Source: Diplonema japonicum (lineage: Eukaryota > Euglenozoa > Diplonemea > Diplonemida > Diplonemidae). Taken from it: 64,000 bases of DNA. This document shows positions 26,174 through 36,262 of this stretch, piece after piece (the first letter of the stretch is position 1; each line of letters begins with the position of its first letter). The stretch spans positions 218,501 through 282,500 of the forward strand of contig OZ025740.1 in NCBI GenBank assembly GCA_964019335.1, given 5' to 3'. A program made the translations under genes and the position numbers. The notes under the pieces were generated by a model. The model saw only the letters and a program-made list of their open reading frames with translations. It was not told where the DNA came from and did not search any database.

Positions 26174-28282
26174 CTATTGTGAGGCGAAAGTTAAGCATGC
26201 GTTATCTCGTTTTGAGATCGCGAACATATTATAGGTAGACTTCCCTAAACAGACCGTTTTTTCCCTTTGGTGGATAGACATGCCCAGAACATTGCAGGTC
26301 TCCGCCACCGTCCCATACAGGCAGAACACATCCCCGCCCCTCGCCTCCGTGCACAGCATCGATGACAATTCCATGCACTCCCCGATAACAGCTAAGAATT
26401 TTTGCGCCACTGCCTTCACCACGCCGTGCCGTAATGCGCTCGTAGATAGACCGACTGTTATAGGTAATCGTGTAGCAGCATTAAGCATCCCCACAAACGC
26501 AAGGGAGTTCTCCACATGGGTCGGGCAGACTCGTGACGTGTTCCACCCCACCGCCACCCTGCTCCCCTGAAGTGACACGATCACCCCGTGAGACCTCTCG
26601 CTGCACATGTACACCCGTGTCAGCATCTCGTTCATCACAAACGTCGCTTCTAAACCTTCTTGTTCAAAGGTGATATCCACCTGCCCCACGCTACCCGACG
26701 ACCTGAGCAACAAGCTTGGGACTTGACACGCGGAACTTCCGCCGCTTCCAAACCTACGTGAGCTGCTGGTTGACTCTCTCTCAATTTGCCTCCCATGCTC
26801 ACTCTCTCTTCTTTTTATTTGCTGATCTACGTAAGGCCGCCGCCCCTCCAAACCCTGCGGAAGCAGGAGGAAAGGTGTCACCTTTTCGAGACCTTTCAGA
26901 ACAGTGTCCCCCATTGCTATGACACACACAGTCCCAAGGTCCCCAACCTCATCCATCACCTCGGGGGTCACAGCGACAGCACCAGCCGCACACACCCCTT
27001 CCATCCGAGCCGCCTTGTTCACAGTGCCCCCGAAGTAGTCGTACCTCCCTGTCAACTCGTTCATCTGAAGTTCCACCTCACCACAGTGAACCCCAACACG
27101 AACCCTGAGCCCACACCAAGGGCCATCGTCCTGATGGGAACAGTGCTCAAGACGCAGGATTGCCTTCGGCCAGGGTGCCTCCACCAAGTCTTCCTGAAGA
27201 GAGAGACCGAAGGAGACAGCCGAGGCCGCTGTCTCAAAGGCTACCATGAAGGCGTCCCCAATGGTCTTCACCTCGTAGCCCCCCTCACACACAATGCAAC
27301 TTCGGATGACCTTGTTGTGAACCTGAAGTGCCTCCTTCATCCCCTCGGGACATGCCTCCCACGTGGCAGTCGACCCTTGGATGTCTGTGAAGACAAGTGA
27401 AGCACGGCCCGTCTCCTTCCCGGGTGCAGTTCTTAATCTCATTCCACTTGATTGCCGTCTGCTTTCAAAGTGTAAAGTATGAAAGAGCGCGTCAGGGAGG
27501 TAGGGACGGTACTCAGTGAGGTTGGAGAGGATGCTCTCGAAGGCGTCGTGGAGGGGTAGGGGGAGGGATGAGGTGCTGATGATCTCCTCCGCGGACTGCA
27601 GGTCGAAGCGTGACAGGGCGACAGCAATCTCCTCGGTGGCGGTGATCACGTTCAGCATAATCTTCCGTTCCTTTTGAAGGTCCGAAGCGAAACCACGCGT
27701 GAAGTAGAAATCAAGGAGAAAGACCGTCACTTGCATGGCAAACACGGTATAGACGAAGAATGGTTCCCTTGCGCAAGGTGGGCGACTGCATGAAACATAA
27801 CTGAGCCGAGTGGCATACGAGTCGGTTAGAGGATAGTAATCATCAAGAAGACCGAAGCGCTGCCATTCCTCAGTAGCGGTCAGAAGAAGCCAAACGATAG
27901 CTAGGGAGATGAGGTTCCTGTTCACACGGACAGGGAGATGGCACACCAGGGTTACGTCTAGAAGAATAACCAAGAGAGACCACGTGCGTTCATCCTGCGC
28001 CGACGCCTGCTTCCAGTCAAGAAGCAGGACACTCGCAGCTACAGAATATACCATACCCTCTATTGCCGAGTTACTTACTTTCTGCTGGACCAACATGATG
28101 ATTATAACATACATGCAAGCCACGATAGCAGGGATTGTCATAATGAAGCCGTATAGCGATGTCAGAAGCAAAAAGAATGATAGCACGACGGTCACGACGC
28201 AGAAGGTGAGCGTCAGCTTCTTCTTGAACGCGGTGAAGGAATCGTCATCGGGGTGCAGCACCCTTTGCAGCAGAGAAAACAT
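26174..28282 (-). CDS. Membrane adenylyl cyclase, array copy 5
   Basis: The ATG at 28282 gives 702 residues. This is the most divergent full copy and the first in transcription order. The extracellular-facing loop before the last membrane segment reads YATRLSYVSCSRPPC where the others have YHERKQQCDCAHPPC. The catalytic domain keeps every key residue (FTDIQGSTATWE, EVKTIGDAFM, RVRVGVHCGEVE, FGGTVNKAARMEG). The post-catalytic linker is different and Ser-rich (ESTSSSRRFGSGGSSACQ). The degenerate second domain has diverged more than in other copies (STSALRHGVVKAVAQKFLAV) yet keeps GGDVFCLYGTVAETCNVLGM. It probably makes cAMP in response to a different membrane input. Confidence 0.87.
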   Translation of the reverse strand: MFSLLQRVLHPDDDSFTAFKKKLTLTFCVVTVVLSFFLLLTSLYGFIMTIPAIVACMYVIIIMLVQQKVSNSAIEGMVYSVAASVLLLDWKQASAQDERTWSLLVILLDVTLVCHLPVRVNRNLISLAIVWLLLTATEEWQRFGLLDDYYPLTDSYATRLSYVSCSRPPCAREPFFVYTVFAMQVTVFLLDFYFTRGFASDLQKERKIMLNVITATEEIAVALSRFDLQSAEEIISTSSLPLPLHDAFESILSNLTEYRPYLPDALFHTLHFESRRQSSGMRLRTAPGKETGRASLVFTDIQGSTATWEACPEGMKEALQVHNKVIRSCIVCEGGYEVKTIGDAFMVAFETAASAVSFGLSLQEDLVEAPWPKAILRLEHCSHQDDGPWCGLRVRVGVHCGEVELQMNELTGRYDYFGGTVNKAARMEGVCAAGAVAVTPEVMDEVGDLGTVCVIAMGDTVLKGLEKVTPFLLLPQGLEGRRPYVDQQIKRRESEHGRQIERESTSSSRRFGSGGSSACQVPSLLLRSSGSVGQVDITFEQEGLEATFVMNEMLTRVYMCSERSHGVIVSLQGSRVAVGWNTSRVCPTHVENSLAFVGMLNAATRLPITVGLSTSALRHGVVKAVAQKFLAVIGECMELSSMLCTEARGGDVFCLYGTVAETCNVLGMSIHQREKTVCLGKSTYNMFAISKRDNACLTFASQ

Positions 28283-28284
28283 TT

Positions 28285-28324
<40 letters not shown>

Positions 28325-28345
28325 TTTTCCCCTTCTGAACAGGAA
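28283..28345 (-). promoter_or_regulatory. Putative trans-splice acceptor upstream of cyclase copy 5
   Basis: On the minus strand the tract CTTCTGCTTCCTGTTCAG is followed by AAGGGGAAAAC, about 40 A residues and the ATG. It is one of the clearest examples here of a pyrimidine tract plus AG upstream of an A-rich leader. The acceptor role is inferred. Confidence 0.4.
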
Positions 28346-28603
28346 GCAGAAGATCGCTTAAAGGATGTTGAATGAAAAAAGAAAGATATTTAAGGTTTTG
28401 CGTTTTATCAGCAAAGTGTGTGGATTCAAAAAGGAAATGGGGCGGGGCGGGGGGGAAACCCTATTGAGGACCACAAACAAGAAGAAAAAAAAATAAGAGA
28501 GAAACCAAGAGAAAGAGAGGGACAAAAAAAAAAAGAAGAAGAAAAAGAAAGCACACGAAGAACGATTCAATTGCACCTCAGACACGGGTTAAAAAAAAAA
28601 AAG

Positions 28604-28663
<60 letters not shown>

Positions 28664-28903
28664 TGCTTTAAAAAAAGAAAAAAGAATAGTTACGAATAGG
28701 TAGGAAATATAATTCCGCCTTTTCTTTCTTTTTTTTTTTTTTTTTTTCTTTCTTTTCTTTTTCATCAAAGTGGCGAAAATTTTAATTCCTAGCTAGAATT
28801 TATTTCTGAATACGAAGCTATGGAACACGTCCCTTTTAAGAAAAAAAAGGGAGGGGGAGGGGGGACATGGCGGCACCTAAAACAAACAAATGACACACAA
28901 CAG
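28346..28903. other. Low-complexity spacer including a (GA)n array
   Basis: The spacer separates the first cyclase gene from the plus-strand channel exon. It holds A-rich tracts, a GA dinucleotide array at about 28605-28661 and a T-rich tract near 28730-28760. No coding signal is seen. Confidence 0.6.
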
Positions 28904-29535
28904 TTAACCCTAGATACCGAACAGGCCAGGGTATACTGCTCCCAGACCGACCCCTCCGGATAGTAACCGATGTTCTTTTTCTTATCGTCACGCTTATCGA
29001 ATCCCACGAGGTCCCCATCTCAATACTGTGGGAGGACGCATTGCCCCTTGCATTCACCGCGCCTTTAAAGTCAGTCTACACTGTTGTTCATTCGCTCTTC
29101 ATCCTTCTGTCGTCTAGAACGGCCGCCCTCAATGGGTACCAGCTGATTGACGCTGATCTCAGAACTGTGAGGAAGGCTTATTTGTCGGGGTGGTTTTGGT
29201 TTGACATTCTGTCTTCTCTTCCGTACGATCTCATGTTTGTTGAAACGCGGTTGGGGCCGTTCTTCGCACTGCCGAGAATGTGCCATGCGATTCGAGTGAA
29301 GAGTCTTTTCAAGACAGCCAATCCGTTAAAAGCACGATCGTCATGGGTATCAACAGTACTCGCAGTTTTCTGGGCGCTGTGGACGCTGAACATCATCAGC
29401 GTCCTCTTCCTTGTAGTTGAAGAAAAATATTCGACCGACCTGTCAGGTGGGTCCAGAAATCCGGACAATTTTTCTATGCTTCACATAGATACGTACTTGG
29501 AAGGGTACTACTGGGCAGCGATAACTATTTCTTCT
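28904..29535 (+). CDS. Exon-like fragment of a CNG/HCN/EAG-type cation channel
   Basis: The plus-strand frame is open for about 210 residues after an AG at 28902-28903. It reads DRPLRIVTDVLFLIVTLIE (S1-like), SVYTVVHSLFILLSSRTAAL and the S2-S3 signature DADLRTVRKAYLSGWFWFDI then LSSLPYDL. An S4/S5-like part follows (PRMCHAIRVKSLFKTANPLK, then WVSTVLAVFWALWTLNIISV) and the start of the pore helix, YLEGYYWAAITISS. The selectivity filter (GYGD or similar), S6 and the cyclic-nucleotide domain are not found in frame. A GT at 29536 could be a splice donor. The frame may be one exon of an intron-containing gene or a 5' remnant. It is on the strand opposite to its neighbours. Confidence 0.5.
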
Positions 29536-29545
29536 GTCAGAGAGT

Positions 29546-30151
29546 CACAGAGACAATTATGTGGTGCACAACAGCTCCATCAGAAAAAAAAAGGGGGGAT
29601 GTGTAAAGATTTAACCCATAAGAAAAGAAAAATGAATATTTTCTGATGCTCTGTTTTTTTTGTTTTCTTGTTTTTTTTTTTTTTTTTGTTCCCACTATAT
29701 TTGTCCCTATGGCAACTTCGGTACGGTACGGCCACAGGGGGAAGAAAAAAAAGGGGGGGGTGGAAGGGGGGTGGAAATATTTTCGAATCGAATTCACAGC
29801 GCAGCTGTACCGCGAGCATCGTGAGATGCCACGGGGGGCTCTGCTTCATTTTTTTTTTTCTTCTTCTTTTCTTTCTCATTCTTTCATTTTCCGTGTTTTG
29901 TTAAATCGCCAGCGATGTACTGGGACATCTTGAAGAAGGTTCATAAAAAAAAGAAGAAAAAAAACTATTCTTTAAAGGTATGCGGTTTTGCGCTCCACCG
30001 GCCGAGCTGCGCTTAGTCCCCGTTGTCCCCGTTCTGGGGGCTCTGCCGGGTTCCTACTGCGGTGGTCAAACTGCGGGGCAGTCTTGTCGGGGTCTGCGAT
30101 AGGTACCTGTCCCGCAAGCCTTCGACTACTCACAGAAAAAAAGAAGAAATA
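29546..30151. other. Low-complexity spacer with possible channel remnants
   Basis: Homopolymer-rich. A short plus-strand stretch near 29790-29850 (QLYREHREMPRGALL) vaguely resembles the C-linker after S6 of CNG-type channels. It is followed by a T/C tract and an AG, but no continuous exon structure could be drawn. The 30000-30140 segment is GC-rich without a recognisable product. Confidence 0.3.
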
Positions 30152-31457
30152 TTACAGGTTCACTGTTGTGTACCCTTGACGTTCAAACAACAACAGCGAA
30201 ACTGAGCTCCTGGCAGTTCCCTCAGACGTCAGCGTAACGAGGCCGTAGTCGATCGCGTCACCGGAAACAACCGCGGCGTCGAACTGAGAGAAGATATTTT
30301 CCTGTACCTTCCGCCTGGCGCCTGTGAAAAAAACGTAAGCCTCCGTCAGAATATCTAAAAAGAACTTCAGAGCCACGCAACTAAGCACGATGAGAAACAC
30401 CACACTGGCCGCTCTAAACGGCCAGAAAAGCAAGTCTTCAGAGTAATAACCTGCTGCAGTGAGTACCGCTCCAACACTAGACAGACCCAGGCAGAAACCA
30501 TCAGCGCTGGTGTCCCTCTGCCTAGCATGCGGCCTGAGGTAAAGCTCCAACAAGAACAGAACAAAAAAGACCAATGCAGAGAATAACCGCACGTGCCCAC
30601 ATCCCACCCACGACGAAACCTCCACCGCAGTGAGCCCCGCAAGGGTAAAGCTGCCCAGACATTCTATCACAGAAAACCATGCCAGATCCTGCCTGTACGT
30701 CCTCACCACCGAGGCGTATCGATTGGCCCAATGGGTGTCTCTATGCAACGATGCCCACTCCCCAGCTCCTATGAACGGGACCCACAATGGTCTCCTGTTC
30801 GTATCTACGGCATAGACAGCCTTTGTCGGTACATTAGCCCTTACGTCTATAAAGACCTTTAGAGGTACCGCTAAGCATAGGAGAAGGGCAGAGGTTCCCA
30901 AGGCGAGTTCCCACATGGACGGGGGATGCATCAGCAACCTCATTCCTCCTAATGCCGTGCCCTGGTAGAACATGTTGAAGATTAGAAGCGGTGCTGACGG
31001 GAACCGCATCGCACCCTGCGCATCGAGGCCTTCAAAGACCTTTGGTAGAAGGCGTGCGCCTCCATATGCGGCTGTCTGCACTAAGAGGAAGCAGGAAACG
31101 CCGAAGCTTACGGTGAGCACGAGGTTCCCCACCACCATCCCTGTGTACTCACTCCCGCCCACACGCAGCCTTGTCGGGTGTAGCATCCAGGGGAGGTCGT
31201 CCTCTTCTCCGTAGATTGTGCACTTCGCGCTCGCCAGCATCAGCATTGTCACCCCCCCAGCCCCTCCTCCCGCTGCCAGCCCGATAACAGCCACCGACCC
31301 CATCCTGTCAAGAACCTCCCTGTTCTGCAGCACTTCGGGAGCCGACGTACGCGGGACCTGAGTGCTTGACATCCGCAAAGGCACCTCCGTGGTCATGGGA
31401 ACAGGGCCAGGCGTGCTTGGCACAGAGGTCGTCCCAGCCGTTGTGGCGTCGTCGGGG
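30152..31457 (-). CDS. Multi-pass membrane portion of the LVIVD/Thr-Pro surface protein
   Basis: This frame continues the Thr/Pro/Ser-rich theme of the gene upstream (TTAGTTSVPSTPGPVP, then MTTEVPLRMSSTQVPRTSAP). It then runs through about eight hydrophobic segments, for example SVAVIGLAAGGGAGGVTMLM, LALGTSALLLCLAVPLKVFI and VVFLIVLSCVALKFFLDIL. There is no ATG before 31396. That ATG overlaps the stop of the upstream frame as ATGA. The most economical reading is one gene: an extracellular propeller, a repeat stalk and a polytopic membrane region, split by a one-base shift near 31440-31460. Separate translation from the ATGA overlap is the alternative. The family is unknown. Confidence 0.6.
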
Positions 31458-33465
31458 TTTGCGAAATGGGCGGGGCAGGTGCAAGCGTGCCTGGAGCAGG
31501 TGTAGCAACAGACACAGCTGTGCCTGGCGGGGAGCTTACCAACACAGTTGGTGCACTGGTGGGAACATCTGTGTCCGGCACTAATGTATCGGGGGCGGAT
31601 GTGCTTGGTGCCAATGTAGCAGGAGCTTGTGTGTCCGGGGCAGTTGTGGTAGGCGAAGCTGTGCTGGGAGCAGGAGTGGCAGGTGGGAAGGTTGCACCTG
31701 CCGGTAACGAGGTGGGAGCATCTGTGTCCGGTACTAATGTATCGGGGGCGGATGTGCTTGGTGCCAATGTAGCAGGAGCTTGTGTGTCCGGGGCAGTCGT
31801 GGTAGGCGAAGCTGTGCTGGGAGCGGGAGTGGCAGGTGGGAATGTCGCCCCAACTGGTAACGCGGTGTCCGGAGCTAATGTGTCAGGAGCGGATGTGCTT
31901 GGTGCCAACGTAGCAGGAGATAGTGTTTGTGGTGACGGTGTGTCAGGTACGAGAGTAGCAGGAGCTTGTGTGTCCGGGGCAGTCGTGGTAGGCGAAGCTG
32001 TGCTGGGAGCGGGAGTGGCAGGTGGGAATGTCGCCCCAACCGGTAACGAGGTGGGAACATCTGTGTCCGGAGCTAATGTGTCGGGGGCTAATGTGTCCGG
32101 AGCGAATGTGTCGGGGGCTAATGTGTCAGGGGCTAATGTGTCGGGGGCTAATGTGTCCGGAGCTAATGTGTCGGGGGCTAATGTGTCAGGGGCTAATGTG
32201 TCAGGGGCTAATGTGTCGGGGGCTAATGTGTCAGGGGCTAATGTGTCAGGGGCTAATGTGTCGGGGGCTAATGTGCTTGGTGCAAACGTAGCAGGAGAAT
32301 GCGTGTCAGGAGCAGTTGTGGTCGGGGCGGGCGTCGCCCCCACTGGCAACGAGGTGGGAGCATCTGTGTTTGGTGCCAACGTAGCAGGAGACGATGTGCT
32401 TGGCGCCGGAGTGCTAGGTACCAACGTATCTGGTGAAACCGTGTTGGGTGCCGTCGTGCTGGGAACAAGCGTAGGCACAGCGGTGTCCGGCGCCGACGTG
32501 ACCGCGGAGTCGTAGATGAGAAACCCCGCCTGTCCTGCAGCATAATAAACCCGCGTACCAACGGCAAGTATACCATACTGCCCCTGCCCGCCTGTGGTGA
32601 CGGTCTCGACGACAATGGGGAACGACCCCTTGTTGCCCACCACGAGGAGGCTGCCCGAGATGGTGCTGATGAAGACGGTTCCGAGACCGAGAGATGTCAC
32701 GCCTGTGAACCCACTCTGCGAGCCGAGCCTGCTCTGCCTGAAGGCAACCATCATGGCAGGGTCCTGTACCTGGATCTCATAGATCTCGTCATCAGACACA
32801 ACAAACAAGTTATCCGAGTCCGGCAAAGCTATCTCCTTCGGGTCGGTACTGGATAAGATGTACTTCCCGAGGATGCCCGGGGCCGTTGGCGTGGAGAGGG
32901 AATATGCGTGAACCTCTTTATACACCCCGGCCTCCGCAACGTAAAGAATCCCTTTCGCCGAATCGATCTCAATGTCGCGGCAGGTGTCGCCTGAAGGAAC
33001 AGCAATCAAACCCACCTCGGTAGGGGCCGATGCTACAGATATGTCAAAGATCCTCACCCCCGTGTTTAAACAGCATGAGTACGCATGGGTAGCTGTGCAC
33101 TGCAGCGCGTGGCAGCCACCCCCGGAGCTAGCGGGTGACGACCCTATGACTAATGGTAGGGTGGGGTTGCTTACATCTATACAGTGGAGCACTCCGTCTT
33201 GTCCTATTGAATAGACGTAACCGTTGCTTGTTCCTACTGCCTGAGTCGATACTGCCACGGAACCCAACTCAGCCAACGGTGTAAGAGAGGTGTCCAGCAC
33301 CCGCACACCTTTGTCACCGTCCGCCACGTACGCCAGGGTGCCTTTGATCGCGAACTCTTGTAGGGTTCCCGGTGTGTCGAGTTCGCCGATTTTCACCAAT
33401 GCCCCAGAGCATGAAAAAGGTATCCACATGCATACTGTGAGGGCAGCTGCGGTAGTTCGGGACAT
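31393..33465 (-). CDS. Secreted LVIVD-propeller protein with APDT repeats
   Basis: The ATG at 33465 gives 690 residues starting with a signal peptide (MSRTTAAALTVCMWIPFSCS). Residues about 22-310 consist of LVIVD-type beta-propeller repeats: LAYVADGDKGVRVLDTS, GYVYSIGQDGVLHCIDVSNP, AYSCCLNTGVRIFDIS. The rest is a low-complexity stalk of A-P-D-T-L, A-P-S-T and T-T-A-P units with larger internal duplications around LPVGATFPPATPAPSTASP. Such stalks are usually heavily O-glycosylated. The frame closes at TGA 31395-31393, within the overlap with the membrane-encoding frame, so the protein is probably the extracellular half of one larger surface receptor or adhesin. The frame opens upstream of 33465 without an ATG. 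Confidence 0.7.
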   Translation of the reverse strand: MSRTTAAALTVCMWIPFSCSGALVKIGELDTPGTLQEFAIKGTLAYVADGDKGVRVLDTSLTPLAELGSVAVSTQAVGTSNGYVYSIGQDGVLHCIDVSNPTLPLVIGSSPASSGGGCHALQCTATHAYSCCLNTGVRIFDISVASAPTEVGLIAVPSGDTCRDIEIDSAKGILYVAEAGVYKEVHAYSLSTPTAPGILGKYILSSTDPKEIALPDSDNLFVVSDDEIYEIQVQDPAMMVAFRQSRLGSQSGFTGVTSLGLGTVFISTISGSLLVVGNKGSFPIVVETVTTGGQGQYGILAVGTRVYYAAGQAGFLIYDSAVTSAPDTAVPTLVPSTTAPNTVSPDTLVPSTPAPSTSSPATLAPNTDAPTSLPVGATPAPTTTAPDTHSPATFAPSTLAPDTLAPDTLAPDTLAPDTLAPDTLAPDTLAPDTLAPDTLAPDTLAPDTLAPDTFAPDTLAPDTLAPDTDVPTSLPVGATFPPATPAPSTASPTTTAPDTQAPATLVPDTPSPQTLSPATLAPSTSAPDTLAPDTALPVGATFPPATPAPSTASPTTTAPDTQAPATLAPSTSAPDTLVPDTDAPTSLPAGATFPPATPAPSTASPTTTAPDTQAPATLAPSTSAPDTLVPDTDVPTSAPTVLVSSPPGTAVSVATPAPGTLAPAPPISQTPTTPQRLGRPLCQARLALFP
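32070..32280 (-). repeat. 15-bp minisatellite encoding APDTL
   Basis: On the plus strand, units of GGGGCTAATGTGTCN or close variants repeat about fourteen times without interruption. Each unit encodes A-P-D-T-L on the minus strand. Flanking repeats of about 200 bp (31640-31730, 31760-31860 and 31965-32060) are larger duplications of the same region. Confidence 0.9.
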
Positions 33466-34296
33466 ACACCCTTGTTTTGTTTTGTTTTTTGTTGTTTTTG
33501 TTTTCCAAAAAAAAAAAAATAAATAAAAAAAAAAAAATAAGGTACGATACAAGTAGAGAGGTTGAGAGGACGACAGAAAGAATCTTTCTTTTTCTTTCGT
33601 TCATTTTTCTTTTAAAGAGGGAGGGAGGGAGGGAGGGAGGGAGGGGGGGATAATGGAATTTTTTTTGGTCTTCCGGTAAAGAAATGAAAAGACGATCATA
33701 ACAAGAGTTTCTGTTACGTATTTCTCTTTTTTTTTTTCTTTTTTTTAAACCGAGATCGGGCAGGAAAACGTTTGAGAGGAATAGAAAGGGAAAAGCGTGC
33801 GCACCGTTGCACATCAAGCTAATTCAATAAAAAAGGGGGGGAGAGAAGGGCTTTGGTGGGTCAGAAGACTACAACAAGAGAAAAGTAAAACATGTTAGCA
33901 TGCGGTGAAACTCCAGAGTACTGCTCCCATCCAAAAGAGGAAAAAAGAGTCGGTTGATTGTTGTTTGTGCACAGCCGGGGGGTTAACCTGTAGAAGGATA
34001 AGCCCAACAATGCCACCACTACTCTTTTTAGCAAATAACAATTCATTTTCAATATATTGTTTTTCTTGTTTAAGCAAAAAAAAGGGGGGGGGAATAAGAA
34101 ATGGTTATCCGTACCAAAATCTGTAAGAGTAGAGAGGAAGGAAAAAATATGAGCATCATGGTAGCTCACAGCTAATGGGGGGGGGGGGGGGGGGAGGCTT
34201 TCTTCTTTCATTTATTAATTTAAAAAAAAAGATTTTTTTTTCCTGAACAGAAGGGAGAAAAAAAAAGGAAAAAAAACAATAGCACTCGACGTTTCC

Positions 34297-34331
<35 letters not shown>

Positions 34332-34387
34332 TTTTTTTTTTTTTAAACTTCAAAAGATTTTTAATTCTTTATTTTCTCGGCTGCACG
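33466..34387. other. Low-complexity intergenic DNA with a dispersed element
   Basis: The gap holds A/T homopolymers, a GGGA tetranucleotide array near 33620-33650, a G-run near 34178 and a TTA triplet array near 34308-34330. At 33950-34080 lies the second copy of a dispersed sequence also found near 10435-10790 (AAGGATAAGCCCAAC and TAACAATTCATTTTCAATAT). No gene is seen. Confidence 0.5.
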
Positions 34388-36227
34388 CTACTGGAACTTC
34401 TTCGCCCTCCTCGACAACACAAACGCGGCGATGAGCCTTATGCACACGAACGCCGTCACCATGATCAACACGTACACCCACCAGTGGTCCCTGTTGATGT
34501 TGCTGTCCTTCACAAGCTTCGCCACAACCTCCTTCGCCTCAGAGTTGTTGCTCGGGAGATGTCTGTCGGAGAACTCAACTATAGTGTTCATCGCCACCCC
34601 GTACTTCAAAAAGCATACCCACTGAATCCAACGCATGAAAACAGGGATCGCATCGCTTGTAATGAAGAACCCCGCGAACAGGATCTGAGGGACATATATA
34701 GCAGGTACCAGATTGACAGCCGTCTCAGCACGGGTAGTTGAAGCTCCCAAGAGAAGCGCTGTAGAACCAGAAACGGTGGCCAACAACGTCAGCGATAAAG
34801 TGTGGTACATAAACTCGCCCTGCAAATCCATTAGAAAATACGCCACTGCCAGGCTCACCAGCTGTTGAAAGAACGCTACAGGAACATCTATCATTGTTTT
34901 CGCTAAAAAGTATGCAGTTGCACCGTACGTTCCCGTGATGTATTCCCTGATAAAAACAGGCCGTTCCAAGGGAAAGATTAACAGAAGCGGCTCTGCTGAG
35001 AGGAACATCGTGTTGATGGTGAAGAACACCAAGCCTCCCCAGTGGTTGTTCACCTCCTTCTCCACGTTTTGGTCAACGTCGTTCCCCCATTCGTCTCCCG
35101 CTCCGAAAAAAATCAAACCGACAATAAGCGACAGGATGCACGACATCCCGAAACGGCTCATTAATGTCATCTTGTCCCTCACCAGCTGGTAGAACTCTCT
35201 TCGAAGTAAAAATTTGAACTGTGTGGAGAACGGTGCGGCTTTCGCCGCCCACATTCCTGGTGACGAAAAAACACCGTCGATTTCGCTTTCTTCCTTCCTG
35301 TTGATGGTTTGCTCTCTTTGCATCAACAATGCGAGCTCATTTTCACGGACTGTCTGCAAAAGCTGCATCGTAAAATCTGCAGGGTTATAGTTCGGCTTGC
35401 ACTGATGCCCATGCGCTGCGAAATGCTCCACAACATTCGCCACGGGGCCATTGAACACCATCTGCCCATGATGGAGAAACATCACACGGTGGAACAGGTC
35501 GAAGACTTCGCTGGAGGGCTGGTGTATTGTGCAAACGATGGTACACCCCGCCTCCGAGAGGTTCCTGAGAATCTTAACGAGTTCGTACGCATTATGCGAA
35601 TCAAGCCCGCTGGTGGGCTCATCCAAAAATATCAATGATGGGGAAGAGATCAGCTCAACAGCAACGGCTGTTCGTTTCAGTTCCCCACCAGACAACCCTG
35701 GCGACATAACAGATCCGATGAGCGTGTCGGCGCACCGGTCCAACCCCAACGCTGAGATTGCAGCGGTTACAAGTGTTTTCCTTTCATCGTCAGTTGAGTT
35801 GGGGAGCTTTAAAGCTGCTGTGAAGTTCAAGCATTCCCTTGCTGTTTGTGTCGCGAATAGTGCGTCTCTTTGCATTACGTACGCTAGCTTTGTCTTGTAC
35901 TTTTCTGCGTTAACAGGTGCGCCGTTGACTGTGATTGATCCTGTTGCGTTGCCGTAGGGTGCACGGCCTGAGAGAACGTTCATGAGGGAGCTCTTCCCTG
36001 CGCCGGACGGGCCCATGATCGCCGTGAGCTCGCCCGGTCTTAGCGTGCCGTTCAGGTTGTCCAGGATCTGTTTCCGCTCCCCCTTGCCCAGGTCCACAAC
36101 GAAGCTCAGCCCTTCCCATTTCAGCGTCAGCGGTTCTATGAGCGCACTGTCGTGGAAAAACGATTTTTTCGTTGTTGTTGTTATTGCGGGTGCTTCATCG
36201 TCAAAGGGGGCTGTGTTCGGTGTTGCC

Positions 36228-36229
<2 letters not shown>
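34388..36229 (-). CDS. ABCG (White-type) half-transporter
   Basis: The ATG at 36229 gives 613 residues, typical of ABCG half-transporters with nucleotide-binding domain first and membrane domain second. Walker A is GPSGAGKSSLMN near residue 71, the ABC signature LSGGELKRTAV near 178 and Walker B LIFLDEPTSGLD near 200, followed by the switch His in TIHQPSSEVFD. The C-terminal half has six hydrophobic segments (for example MSCILSLIVGLIFFGAG and YVLIMVTAFVCIRLIAAFVL). It should export lipids, sterols or small organic compounds as a homo- or heterodimer in the plasma or an internal membrane. The specific substrate cannot be inferred. On the minus strand upstream, CCCCCCTTTCCTTTTTTTCC precedes an A-rich leader. 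Confidence 0.95.

Positions 36230-36262
<33 letters not shown>

Noticed and set aside
28961-29040. Bacterial-type start or operon signals
   Set aside because: The presence of hAT, piggyBac and non-LTR elements, ABCG, F-box and GT92-like proteins and GT-AG introns makes this eukaryotic nuclear DNA; ribosome-binding sites do not apply.
29646-29933. Plus-strand frame containing SVRYGHRG as a displaced channel selectivity filter
   Set aside because: The match to a GYGD filter is only a few residues, the neighbouring sequence is homopolymer, and no splice pair joins it in frame to the S1-S5 exon.
31466-32515. Plus-strand 349-residue SGANV-repeat frame opposite the APDT repeats
   Set aside because: A 15-bp repeat is open in several frames. 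The minus frame has a signal peptide and a propeller domain; the plus frame has neither and lacks flanking structure.
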